DNA from: Nitrosomonas cryotolerans ATCC 49181
Lineage (GTDB): Bacteria > Pseudomonadota > Gammaproteobacteria > Burkholderiales > Nitrosomonadaceae
Direction: 5' to 3'
NCBI RefSeq assembly: GCF_900143275.1
Contig: NZ_FSRO01000001.1
Coordinates: 930,001 to 994,000 of the forward strand
Length of the DNA: 64,000 nt
Below, piece after piece: positions 17,662 to 25,899 of the stretch (its first letter is position 1; every line of letters starts with the position of its first letter). The notes below the pieces were generated by a model. That model worked only from the letters and a program-made list of their open reading frames with translations, ran no database searches and was not told the origin of the DNA. A program made the position numbers and the translations under genes.

Positions 17662-19203
17662 ATGATGAATAAAGACTGGTCACAGGGTTATTTTACCGAT
17701 GTGGGCTATACTTTCGGATATTACCGCGAGTTATCGCCGACGTTTATTCGCTTTTGTCTCTTGCTGCAGGGTATCGCGGCACCGGACCCCGCTGACGCTC
17801 ATTATTGTGAGCTGGGCATCGGCCAGGGACTGTCGCTGAATCTGCACGCGGCAACGCACACCGGCCGGTTTTGGGGCACTGATTTTAATCCGGCACAGGC
17901 GGCCTTTGCACAGGGATTGACGCGGGCCACCGGATTGACTACCGATATCCGCGATGAAAGTTTCGATGAATTGCTGCAGACAGACTTGCCGCCCATGGAT
18001 TTTATTACCTTGCATGGCATCTGGACCTGGGTCAGTCCTGAAAATCACCAGCAGATTGTGGCCCTTGCTCGCAAGCGGCTCAAACCGGGTGGTGTGCTCT
18101 ATATCAGCTATAACACTTTGCCCGGCTGGTCAGCCGCTGCACCCTTGCGTCAGCTGTTCGCGCTGCATGATCGTTATGCCGGTCGTACACAAACGGCGCT
18201 GACCCGGGTGGACGCTGCGGTGCAGTTTGCAGATCGTTTGCTGGGCTGCAACCCGGCCTATAGCCGGGCGATTCCGGGTATCGCAGACCGCCTGCGACAA
18301 ATCAAGGAACAGAATCGACATTATGTGGCACATGAGTATTTTAATCGCGAGTGGAATGTCATGTATTTTGTCGATGTGGCCGAGCAACTGGCTGCCGCGA
18401 AGCTCGAATTCGCTGCGAGTGCTGCGCTACTGGATACGGTGGACGCCATTCACTTAAATCCGGCGGCGCAGACCATGTTGAAGGAAATAGAGCACCCGGT
18501 ATTGCGCGAACAGCTACGCGACTATTTCACTTTTTCTCAATTCCGGCGTGATTTGTTCATGCGCGGCACGTGTCGCTTGAGCGCGCAGGAAAAGCATCAG
18601 CGGTTGCTTGACACGCGTTTTGTTTTACTGCAGGCACCGGCAGATGTACCCCGCAAGGTCACAGGCAGCTTGTTAGAGGGCGACCTGCAGGCCGCCATTT
18701 ATGAGCCGCTTTTATCGGTGCTGGCCGAGCGAGACTTTGCGCCCAAATCGTTGCGCGTACTGTGTGCTAGCGGTGAAAAGGCCGCGGTTTCCAGTGCACA
18801 AGTACTCGAGGCGATGATCATACTGGTGGGCATGGGACACGTGTCGCCCTGCCAGGATGAGGCGGCGGTGAAACAGGTGCGTGGCAACAGTGAACGAATG
18901 AATGCTGAGATTTTGCGGCGTGCAGTCTATAGTCGGGACATTGCCTATCTGGCGGCCCCGGTGATTGGCGGGGCAGTGCCGGTGAGCCGTGTTCAGCAAT
19001 TATTTTTGCTGGCTAAGGTTCGCCAGCAACCCAATCCGGTTTTATTTGCCTGGCAGGTTTTTAAGGATAACAACGAACGCCTGGTTAAAGCCGGGCAGGT
19101 GATTGACAATGAAGCCGATAGTCTGCAAGAGCTGGAGCGGTTGTATGTAACTTTCAATCAGCAGACCCGTTTGCTGCTAAAGGCCGTTGGTGCGGTGCGC
19201 TAA
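17662..19203 (+). CDS. Class I methyltransferase with C-terminal regulatory domain
   Basis: 513 residues. The N-terminal methyltransferase domain shows YCELGIGQGLSLNLHA (SAM loop), WGTDFNP (acidic residue binding the SAM ribose), MDFITLHGIWTWVSPE and LKPGGVLYISYNTLPGW. The rest matches the 'methyltransferase regulatory domain' layout, with REQLRDYFTFSQFRRDLF and an alternating helical tail. The family is found near surface-polysaccharide and S-layer genes, but its substrate is generally unknown. The start is unusual: ATG at 17662 (or the next codon, 17665) lies directly behind the terminator T-run with no clear ribosome site. Expression would need read-through or a promoter inside the terminator region. 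It may modify the S-layer-type protein or its glycan. Confidence 0.85.
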   Translation: MMNKDWSQGYFTDVGYTFGYYRELSPTFIRFCLLLQGIAAPDPADAHYCELGIGQGLSLNLHAATHTGRFWGTDFNPAQAAFAQGLTRATGLTTDIRDESFDELLQTDLPPMDFITLHGIWTWVSPENHQQIVALARKRLKPGGVLYISYNTLPGWSAAAPLRQLFALHDRYAGRTQTALTRVDAAVQFADRLLGCNPAYSRAIPGIADRLRQIKEQNRHYVAHEYFNREWNVMYFVDVAEQLAAAKLEFAASAALLDTVDAIHLNPAAQTMLKEIEHPVLREQLRDYFTFSQFRRDLFMRGTCRLSAQEKHQRLLDTRFVLLQAPADVPRKVTGSLLEGDLQAAIYEPLLSVLAERDFAPKSLRVLCASGEKAAVSSAQVLEAMIILVGMGHVSPCQDEAAVKQVRGNSERMNAEILRRAVYSRDIAYLAAPVIGGAVPVSRVQQLFLLAKVRQQPNPVLFAWQVFKDNNERLVKAGQVIDNEADSLQELERLYVTFNQQTRLLLKAVGAVR

Positions 19204-19292
19204 TACCAGGCACATCCGTGCCGTGTACTTGCTCGCGCCGTGATTCGTATCATAGCCGATTTTAAATAAGGACATCGAAAGCAGCCGTCTGG

Positions 19293-19982
19293 TCAGGAAG
19301 CGATTGCCTGATTCAATTGAATTAATGTTGCCAGTGGGTCTGTGGCCTGTGTAATGGGGCGACCGATCACCAGATAGCTTGCCCCCTGCTGAATCGCCTG
19401 ACGGGGAGTAGCAATCCGCTGTTGATCGTCCAGGCGGCTGTTCACCGGTCGGATGCCGGGGGTGACCAGATCAAAGTCATGGCCGATCAATTGCCGGAGG
19501 CCGGCTGTTTCCAGTGCAGAGCAGACGACGCCATCCAGCCCGCAATCGCGCGCTAACAGCGCGAGTCTCTGAACGACATCGTTGGGTTCGCCCTGCCAGC
19601 CAATTTCTTGCAGATCATCCCGGTTCATGCTGGTCAGCAGGGTAACGGCAATGAGTTTGGTCGGGCTGGTGGCTAATGCTTCCCGTGCGGCGAGCAGCAT
19701 GTTTCTGCCACCGGATGCGTGTACATTGACCATCCATACACCCAGGCTTGCTGCCGCTTTGCAGGCAGCGGCGACGGTATGAGGAATATCATGGAATTTT
19801 AGATCCAGGAAAATATCAAAGCCTGCCTGCATTAATTTTTCTATGAGCTGCGGGCCGGCTATGGTAAAGAGTTCTTTGCCAATCTTAAGTCGGCATAATT
19901 CCGGACGCAGTGTCCTGGCAAGCACCAGGGCGGGCTCAGCACGCGGATAGTCCAATGCGACAATAATGCGCGGTTCACTCAT
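19293..19982 (-). CDS. pyrF: Orotidine 5'-phosphate decarboxylase
   Basis: Last step of de novo UMP synthesis. 229 residues, typical for the short bacterial class. It opens with [14 protein letters not shown]. The catalytic signature [11 protein letters not shown] carries the Asp-x-Lys-x-x-Asp charge network, and VTPGIRP and YLVIGRPIT form the phosphate-binding loops. It follows the LapA-like gene by 9 bases on the same strand and ends the aroA-cmk-rpsA-ihfB-lapA-pyrF train. The converging methyltransferase ends 89 bases away, and no obvious terminator lies between them. Confidence 0.97.
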   Translation of the reverse strand: MSEPRIIVALDYPRAEPALVLARTLRPELCRLKIGKELFTIAGPQLIEKLMQAGFDIFLDLKFHDIPHTVAAACKAAASLGVWMVNVHASGGRNMLLAAREALATSPTKLIAVTLLTSMNRDDLQEIGWQGEPNDVVQRLALLARDCGLDGVVCSALETAGLRQLIGHDFDLVTPGIRPVNSRLDDQQRIATPRQAIQQGASYLVIGRPITQATDPLATLIQLNQAIAS

Positions 19983-19991
19983 TGGGGTTAT

Positions 19992-20198
19992 CTATTTTTT
20001 TCGAAATCGGGTTGTGAGGCAGGAGAGATAGCCGATCACCGTACCCAGCGTAAAGCATATTAGTAACACGATACTCATAGGGAGTTGCACGGTCTGATCG
20101 AGATAATAATAAAGTGTGACGGGTTCTGAATTTTTTGCTGCGAAACTGACCAGCAGCAAAAACAGAAAAATGCGCAGCAGCCAAATGAACAATTGCAT
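19992..20198 (-). CDS. lapA: LapA family (DUF1049) small membrane protein
   Basis: 68 residues from the ATG at 20198: two hydrophobic helices (FIWLLRIFLFLLLVSFAA and MSIVLLICFTLGTVIGYL) separated by a short loop with NSEPVTLYY, then a basic end. LapA/YciS works with LapB in tuning LPS synthesis in enterobacteria, and the gene is commonly found between ihfB and pyrF or lapB. No lapB gene follows here; pyrF does. A longer in-frame reading from 20267 adds 23 residues without family similarity and is not used. Confidence 0.85.
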   Translation of the reverse strand: MQLFIWLLRIFLFLLLVSFAAKNSEPVTLYYYLDQTVQLPMSIVLLICFTLGTVIGYLSCLTTRFRKK

Positions 20199-20312
20199 GA
20201 TGATCAGCCTGAAGTATAGGTCAACAGTTCTAAATGAAGCCCGATGCTGCAAGCACGCCAAGTGCAAGTGGGGCTATGCTGTATGATAACGAAGCAGACT
20301 GCGTTTGTAAAT

Positions 20313-20354
20313 GTGGCAGCGTATCCATCGGTATCCCGTGGGTATCGCTGCCAC
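20313..20354. repeat. Inverted repeat between ihfB and lapA
   Basis: A perfect 9-base stem, GTGGCAGCG (20313-20321) and CGCTGCCAC (20346-20354), with further pairing inside (TATCC/GGGTA). No T-run follows in the direction of transcription, so it may be an attenuating or RNA-stabilising structure within the operon rather than a full terminator. Confidence 0.6.
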
Positions 20355-20381
20355 CGATGATATTACAGTGAATAGCCGCGA

Positions 20382-20669
20382 TTAGTCTTTCTGATAATCG
20401 ACGCGTTCACGCATTTCTTTGCCGGCTTTAAAGTGCGGTACATATTTTTCTGGAACGTGCACTTTTTCCCCCGATTTTGGATTGCGGCCGATACGGGGCG
20501 GCCGATAGTTCAGGTCAAAACTTCCAAACCCGCGAATCTCAATCCGCTGCCCTTCTGTCAGACTTTTGGCCATTGCATCCAGTATCATCTTGACAGAAAG
20601 TTCGGCATCCTTCGTTACAAGCTGAGGAAAGCGCGCGGCAAGTCTGGAAATCAATTCAGATTTCGTCAT
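20382..20669 (-). CDS. ihfB: Integration host factor subunit beta
   Basis: 95-residue DNA-bending protein, the beta partner of the IHF heterodimer. It has the HU/IHF fold with the [23 protein letters not shown] segment (read in parts), the beta-ribbon arm with the intercalating proline, and the N-terminal [11 protein letters not shown] that marks the beta subunit. It sits 11 bases after rpsA, the widespread proteobacterial order. Length matches the family. Confidence 0.97.
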   Translation of the reverse strand: MTKSELISRLAARFPQLVTKDAELSVKMILDAMAKSLTEGQRIEIRGFGSFDLNYRPPRIGRNPKSGEKVHVPEKYVPHFKAGKEMRERVDYQKD

Positions 20670-20680
20670 GAATGTCCTCT

Positions 20681-22396
20681 TTATTGCTCTGTATTTTTAC
20701 TATCCATCTTAGCTTTGAGTAATGCACCCAGGCTGGTTGTGCCTGCGTTGACTGGAACCTTGTTAGTCAGTTTCTGCATGGCACTGGCTTCATCTGATTT
20801 GTCTTTTGCTTTAATGGAAAGGTTGATTGCCCGATTTTTACGGTCAATGTTGATGATCATGGTTTCAACCGGATCGCCTTCTTTCAGATGGGTACGAATG
20901 TCTTCTACGCGATCACGGGACACCTCAGATGCACGCAGATAACCTTCAATGTCATCGGTTAATGCAATGACGGCGCCTTTGGCATCAATGGTCTTGACGG
21001 TTCCCTGAATAATGCTGTTTTTGTCATGTTCAGAAACAAAACTGTTGAAAGGGTCACCTTCCAGCTGTTTGATGCCCAGTGAAATACGTTCGCGTTCGAC
21101 GTCAATGGAGAGAATGAGTGCTTCGACTTCATCGCCTTTCTTGTAGTTACAAACCGCTTCCTCGCCCGGATGAGACCAGGATAAATCGGATAAGTGTACG
21201 AGCCCGTCGATATTGCCGGGTAAACCAATGAAAACGCCAAAATCAGTAATGGATTTGATCTGTCCTTGTATCTTATCGCCTTTCTCATGGTTTATCGCGA
21301 ATTCATCCCATGGATTAGGCATACATTGCTTCATACCCAGAGAAATCCGGCGACGTTCTTCGTCTATTTCAAGAATCATGACTTCGACTTCATCGCCTAA
21401 TTGAACAATTTTGGACGGATACACATTCTTGTTGGTCCAATCCATTTCAGAAACGTGAACCAATCCTTCAATACCCTGTTCTATTTCGATAAAAGCGCCA
21501 TAATCAGTTAAATTGGTCACCTTGCCGAATAAGCGCGTACGTTGTGGATAACGCCGTGCAAGACCAACCCACGGATCTTCGCTTAATTGTTTCATGCCGA
21601 GTGAGACCCGGTTTTTCTCTTGATCAAATTTGAGTACTTTAGCTGTGACTTCGTCGCCGATATTGACGACCTCAGACGGATGCTTAACACGGCGCCAGGC
21701 GAGATCGGTAATATGGAGGAGACCATCAATCCCACCCAGATCCACGAAGGCACCATAATCGGTAATGTTTTTAACAATACCGTTCACCACCGCGCCTTCC
21801 TGCAAGCTGGCCAGCAAGGATTCACGATCGGCACCCTGGCTTTCTTCCAGTACAGCGCGACGAGACACGACGACGTTATTCCGTTTACGGTCAAGTTTGA
21901 TGACCTTGAATTCCATTTCCTTGTTTTCATAAGGCGTGGTGTCTTTGACGGGACGAATATCAACCAGTGAGCCAGGTAGAAAAGCGCGGATACCATTGAT
22001 CATCGCGGTTAAACCGCCTTTGACCTTGCCATTGACCATGCCACAGACGACAGTCCCACTTTCCATGGCTGCTTCCAGATCATGCCATGCTGTGAGTCGT
22101 TTCGCCTTGTCACGCGATAAACGTGTTTCCCCATAGCCATCTTCCAGTGCTTCGATGGCAACACTGACAAAATCGCCCGGCTTGGCTTCAACTTCGCCTT
22201 TGTCATTTTTGAATTCTTCAACGGGGATAAAGCTTTCGGATTTAAGCCCGGCGTTTACAACGACGATGTTGTAGTCAACCCGGACAACTTCAGCAGTAAT
22301 GACCTCACCAACGCGCATTTCCTGGCGTGAGAGGCTTTCTTCAAACAGTTTGGCAAAACTTTCTGGAGAGTCGGTTGCAGTGGCAGCAGTAGTCAT
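20681..22396 (-). CDS. rpsA: 30S ribosomal protein S1
   Basis: 571 residues with six S1 RNA-binding repeats. The two N-terminal, ribosome-binding repeats are more divergent ([34 protein letters not shown]). Four repeats follow with the motif [17 protein letters not shown] or a close variant. S1 recruits structured mRNAs to the 30S subunit. Placement between cmk and ihfB is the conserved order. The C-terminus ends in a short charged tail. Confidence 0.98.
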   Translation of the reverse strand: MTTAATATDSPESFAKLFEESLSRQEMRVGEVITAEVVRVDYNIVVVNAGLKSESFIPVEEFKNDKGEVEAKPGDFVSVAIEALEDGYGETRLSRDKAKRLTAWHDLEAAMESGTVVCGMVNGKVKGGLTAMINGIRAFLPGSLVDIRPVKDTTPYENKEMEFKVIKLDRKRNNVVVSRRAVLEESQGADRESLLASLQEGAVVNGIVKNITDYGAFVDLGGIDGLLHITDLAWRRVKHPSEVVNIGDEVTAKVLKFDQEKNRVSLGMKQLSEDPWVGLARRYPQRTRLFGKVTNLTDYGAFIEIEQGIEGLVHVSEMDWTNKNVYPSKIVQLGDEVEVMILEIDEERRRISLGMKQCMPNPWDEFAINHEKGDKIQGQIKSITDFGVFIGLPGNIDGLVHLSDLSWSHPGEEAVCNYKKGDEVEALILSIDVERERISLGIKQLEGDPFNSFVSEHDKNSIIQGTVKTIDAKGAVIALTDDIEGYLRASEVSRDRVEDIRTHLKEGDPVETMIINIDRKNRAINLSIKAKDKSDEASAMQKLTNKVPVNAGTTSLGALLKAKMDSKNTEQ

Positions 22397-22556
22397 GATA
22401 GAAATTACCTGATTTATAAGCCCGCTTAAGACATGTCTGGCGACGTGCTGGGCGGGATGGGTTAGTTAATAAGTTAGTCGTTACTTGAAAGGAGACAGGT
22501 CTGCTTCTTTTTCCTGGAAGGAAGAAGAGAGCGTGACCCGGGTTTCATTTCAAGCG

Positions 22557-23231
22557 CTATTTACTTGCACAAACTTCAGTATACCAAGCGATTACCTTGT
22601 TTAATACCTGAATTACAGAAAGCGAAGTGGTGTCTAATATGCGTGCATCTGAGTTTTGTTGCAAGGGTGCAACGCTGCGATTGCGGTCGCGCGCGTCGCG
22701 TTTTTGAATATCCTGCAATAAGTCAGGAATGGTAGCACTGATTCCTTTCTCCTTCAACTGCTTATAACGTCTTTCTGCTCGCACCTCAGCACTGGCCGTG
22801 AGAAATATTTTGAGAGTGGCGTCAGGAAAGACGACCGAACCCATATCCCGTCCATCTGTGACTAAGCCTGGGGGGAGACGAAAGGCATGTTGGCGTGACA
22901 GCAACGCATCTCTGACGGGCGGATAGGCGGCAATTTTAGAAGCCAGGATGCCACACTGCTCCGTACGGATGGCATCAGCTACGATCGTGCCCTCCAGTCG
23001 TACCGTTCCTGCTGCAAACACAACATCGAGCTGGGTGGCCATCGTTGCGAGTGTTGTTTGATCGGTCAGGTCAGTGTGGCATTGCATTGCTTTGAGTGCA
23101 ACGAGGCGATATAACGCGCCGCTATCGAGATAGTGATAATTGAGTTCATTGGCAACCCGTTGCGCAATGGTTCCTTTGCCTGATGCTGAGGGGCCATCGA
23201 TGGCGATAACGGGAACAGGATGAATTTTCAT
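22557..23231 (-). CDS. cmk: Cytidylate kinase
   Basis: 224 residues from the ATG at 23231. Phosphorylates CMP and dCMP using ATP. P-loop GPSASGKGT, the YLDSGALYR substrate region, the TDGRDMGSVVFPDA motif and an arginine-rich lid (KRDARDRNRSVAPL) are all present. The reading frame stays open another 57 codons upstream, through the end of aroA, but that part is unlike the family and is not used. It begins 28 bases after the aroA stop. Confidence 0.97.
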   Translation of the reverse strand: MKIHPVPVIAIDGPSASGKGTIAQRVANELNYHYLDSGALYRLVALKAMQCHTDLTDQTTLATMATQLDVVFAAGTVRLEGTIVADAIRTEQCGILASKIAAYPPVRDALLSRQHAFRLPPGLVTDGRDMGSVVFPDATLKIFLTASAEVRAERRYKQLKEKGISATIPDLLQDIQKRDARDRNRSVAPLQQNSDARILDTTSLSVIQVLNKVIAWYTEVCASK

Positions 23232-23259
23232 AAAAATGTTGAATAAATAAAACGATTTT

Positions 23260-24570
23260 TCAAATGTGAACCAGACGTGCAAATTCGTCAAAATACTCAG
23301 GAAAAGTCTTCGATACACACGCCGGATCGTGAATCCGGACGGCGACACCCAGACTTGCCAATGAAAAGCACATGGCCATACGGTGATCATCGTAAGTGTC
23401 AATGGTGGCCCCAGAGGTGAGACCCGAGGCCGGTGGTGTAATGCGCAAGCAGTCGCTCCCTTCTTCTACTGTGGCGCCCAGCTTACGTAATTCATGGGCC
23501 ATGGCGCTCAGGCGATCGGTTTCTTTGAGCCGCCAGCTGGCAATATTACGCAGTGTGGTTACGCCTTCGGCGAATAATGCGGTGATGGCGAGGGTCATGG
23601 CTGCATCGGGGATATGATTGCAGTCAAGATCAATGGCCTGCAAATGTGGATTGGATGAACGGGGTTGAGCGGCGCGTGATTCAATCCAATTGTCCCCATA
23701 AGTGATTTGTGCGCCCATTTTCTCCAGCGCGTGCGCAAAGCGGACATCGCCCTGTGCACTGTTGTGTCCGACGCCTTGTACACGGACGGGTCCCCCTCCG
23801 ATCGCACCGGCAGCCAGAAAATAAGAAGCCGAGGAGGCATCACCTTCTACCGTGATGGTGCCTGGGCTGCGATAAAGTTGTCGGGCAGGCAGTGTAAATT
23901 GTTGCCAGTCACGGTGCTCGACCCGTACGCCAAAATATTCCATTTGCGCTAACGTGAGTGCGATATAAGGTTGCGAAATTAATGTGCCCGTTACCGTGAT
24001 GGTCGCTGCTTTTCCTGTTAGTGGTAACGCCATCAATAGTCCGGTCAGAAACTGACTGGAAACATCGCTTTTAACCGTAATGGCATGCTGCTGGCTGAGG
24101 CCTGTCTTAACCGGTTTTATTTCCAGCGGCGGAAAGCCTGCATTACCCAGGTAAGTGATGTCCGCGCCCAGCTGACGTAACGCATCCACTAGGTCAGCGA
24201 TAGGCCGTTCGTGCATGCGCTGCACGCCAGCTAACCGATAATGTCCCTGCATTAAAGACAGTACGGCAACCAGGGGGCGAAAAGCAGTGCCGGCGTTACC
24301 TAAAAACAAATCGGCGGACTGCGTCGGAAAGCGGCCTTGGCTACCGGTTACGCAGTAATCATTGGCACCCGTTTGTGTAATGCGGACGCCCAGTATGCCG
24401 AGTGCATCGCGCATGTGCTCGGTATCGTCAGAAGCGAGCAGGCTATGGATATGTGTATTGCCTGTTGCCAAGGCGGCTAGCAGTAGAATCCGATTAGATA
24501 TACTTTTGGACCCAGGTAGTTGCACGGTGCCTCGAGCTGTTTTAACGAGCGGAAGATCAAGCGATTTCAT
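23260..24570 (-). CDS. aroA: 3-phosphoshikimate 1-carboxyvinyltransferase (EPSP synthase)
   Basis: 436 residues from the ATG at 24570. Sixth step of the shikimate pathway. Visible are the N-terminal [10 protein letters not shown] (shikimate-3-phosphate binding), [29 protein letters not shown] and [19 protein letters not shown], with [16 protein letters not shown] near the C-terminus. The [12 protein letters not shown] region places it among the class I bacterial enzymes. An in-frame start at 24669 would add 33 residues unlike the family. It heads the minus-strand train that continues with cmk and rpsA. Confidence 0.97.
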   Translation of the reverse strand: MKSLDLPLVKTARGTVQLPGSKSISNRILLLAALATGNTHIHSLLASDDTEHMRDALGILGVRITQTGANDYCVTGSQGRFPTQSADLFLGNAGTAFRPLVAVLSLMQGHYRLAGVQRMHERPIADLVDALRQLGADITYLGNAGFPPLEIKPVKTGLSQQHAITVKSDVSSQFLTGLLMALPLTGKAATITVTGTLISQPYIALTLAQMEYFGVRVEHRDWQQFTLPARQLYRSPGTITVEGDASSASYFLAAGAIGGGPVRVQGVGHNSAQGDVRFAHALEKMGAQITYGDNWIESRAAQPRSSNPHLQAIDLDCNHIPDAAMTLAITALFAEGVTTLRNIASWRLKETDRLSAMAHELRKLGATVEEGSDCLRITPPASGLTSGATIDTYDDHRMAMCFSLASLGVAVRIHDPACVSKTFPEYFDEFARLVHI

Positions 24571-24669
24571 TGCGTGTTGAGCGTGTAAAATTGGCGATGA
24601 TAGCGTATTAGGAACCGTATTAGGAACTTTAGGGAGCGCATTTTGTCGATTATCATCGTGCTCGTGCAT

Positions 24670-25015
24670 GATTATTTAGCCCTGGATACAGATTTAAGGT
24701 GATTGTTCTACGTGATTCCTGTCAGCAGGATACGATCATCAATAATGATGAAATGCGGGAACAATGTGCTATCTTTCAAATGTGCATTAAAGTGGGTAAA
24801 AACCAGGCCTGGATTAGATATCCGGATAATTTATCGTTGTTTGATTTGTTCATGGGCTTGGAAAAATGGTTATCAATACAGCCTGTTCAATACAGCCTGT
24901 TTAAGGTAATCTATGACAGCGGGTTTTTAAAATAGTGCGTTTCTATTTTACGTAGCATTAGAATTGAGCACTATTAAGTGGTCAGTGATTATTTCATAAA
25001 GGAAGAGGTTGATTC
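24670..25015. other. Intergenic stretch between divergent aroA and a small membrane protein
   Basis: About 350 bases with no supported gene. Two overlapping short frames (24699-24935 and 24703-24909) have no ribosome site and no recognisable product. The only clear structure is a 14-base tandem duplication at 24873-24900. A GGAAGAGG ribosome site for the next gene lies at its right end. Confidence 0.5.
24873..24900. repeat. 14-base tandem duplication
   Basis: TCAATACAGCCTGT occurs twice without a gap, at 24873-24886 and 24887-24900. The two copies are identical, so the duplication is recent or under constraint. Confidence 0.9.
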
Positions 25016-25261
25016 ATGGAAGATGCAGAAATTACTTTGATGTTTTCTCTATTGGCGATCCCTGTCGCTATCTGGCTGCAGCTATGGGTAAGAACCCGTA
25101 AGGAAGAGCGACGTAATGAGCTGGGAGAAGAAGAATTTGAAAATACCGGACGTGCTTTTTACTCGATTATCCTGGAAGGATCAGCTGTGGTTGGGGGGCT
25201 GATTATGGTGATTGTGGCTACCAGCGGGGTTGTTAAGTACATCATTGGTTTCTATAGCTGA
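25016..25261 (+). CDS. Small two-helix membrane protein of unknown function
   Basis: 81 residues with a good GGAAGAGG ribosome site 8 bases before the ATG. Topology: a hydrophobic N-terminal helix (ITLMFSLLAIPVAIWLQLWV), a highly charged linker (RTRKEERRNELGEEEFENTGR) and a second hydrophobic helix (GSAVVGGLIMVIVATSGVVKYIIG). I do not recognise the family. It stands alone on the plus strand, with aroA diverging on the left and the transposable element 130 bases to the right. The clean ribosome site and balanced topology make it very likely a real gene. Confidence 0.75.
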   Translation: MEDAEITLMFSLLAIPVAIWLQLWVRTRKEERRNELGEEEFENTGRAFYSIILEGSAVVGGLIMVIVATSGVVKYIIGFYS

Positions 25262-25452
25262 TATTGTCAGAGAATTATCTGGGTATTCGGGCAATGGGCT
25301 TGTCTGGTCATTTTCTATGATCGCATGTCAGCGAATTAAATATTTTGTATGCTGACAAGAACAGTCATTATGGCCCGAATTTCTTTTTTATCAAATAGCG
25401 CGTAAAACTTCGTCCTTCAGGGCGGAGATATAAGCGCACAGGCGAAGCCTGT

Positions 25453-25869
25453 TTAATGCGGTCTTTGCTGTTGTTCAATATATTGCTTAATAATCGAGAG
25501 TGGTGCTCCACCACAACTACCCGCAAAATAGCTTGGACTCCAAAGCATATTACCCCAAAGCTTATTTTTAATTTCGGGATAATTCTCTTTGCGAATAAGT
25601 CGGCTTGAAACGCCTTTCAAACTATTTACCAAGTTAGAAATAGCAATTTTTGGTGGATAGTTAACTAAAAGGTGAATATGATCATGCTCACCGTTAAATT
25701 CCACCAATTCTGCTTCAAAATCCAAACACACGTTTTTAAATATTTCTTCCAAATCAATTAATACCCTTCCGGAGAAAACATCTCTACGGTATTTTGTTAC
25801 AAAGACCAAATGAACATGAAGATTAAAAACGCAATATCTTCATGTTCTTACATCGTTATTAACTTGCAT
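25453..25869 (-). pseudogene. tnpA: IS200/IS605 Y1 transposase TnpA with premature stop (copy 1)
   Basis: Aligned to the open copy at 55660-56076, this tnpA has the same ATG (25869-25867) and length, but codon 10 is TGA (25842-25840) where the other copy has GTA. Codons 8-13 differ at several bases between copies. Downstream the frame is open and keeps the HIH metal site (EHDHIHLLV) and the catalytic tyrosine (SIIKQYIEQQ). A restart at the TTG at 25809 would give 118 residues but lose the first beta strand of the HUH core, so the protein is probably inactive. The other copy could supply transposase in trans. Confidence 0.82.
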
Positions 25870-25899
25870 AGATCAATTCCTTTTTGTATAATTATAACC

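Noticed and set aside
24699-24935. Overlapping short plus-strand frames between aroA and the small membrane protein
   Set aside because: No ribosome site, overlapping one another in two frames, and one includes the tandem duplication; no family likeness.
25810-25899. Longer tnpB starting 30 codons upstream
   Set aside because: The extension reads across the divergent tnpA start in the other direction and differs between the two copies, while the protein from MKQIIRKAFK is conserved.
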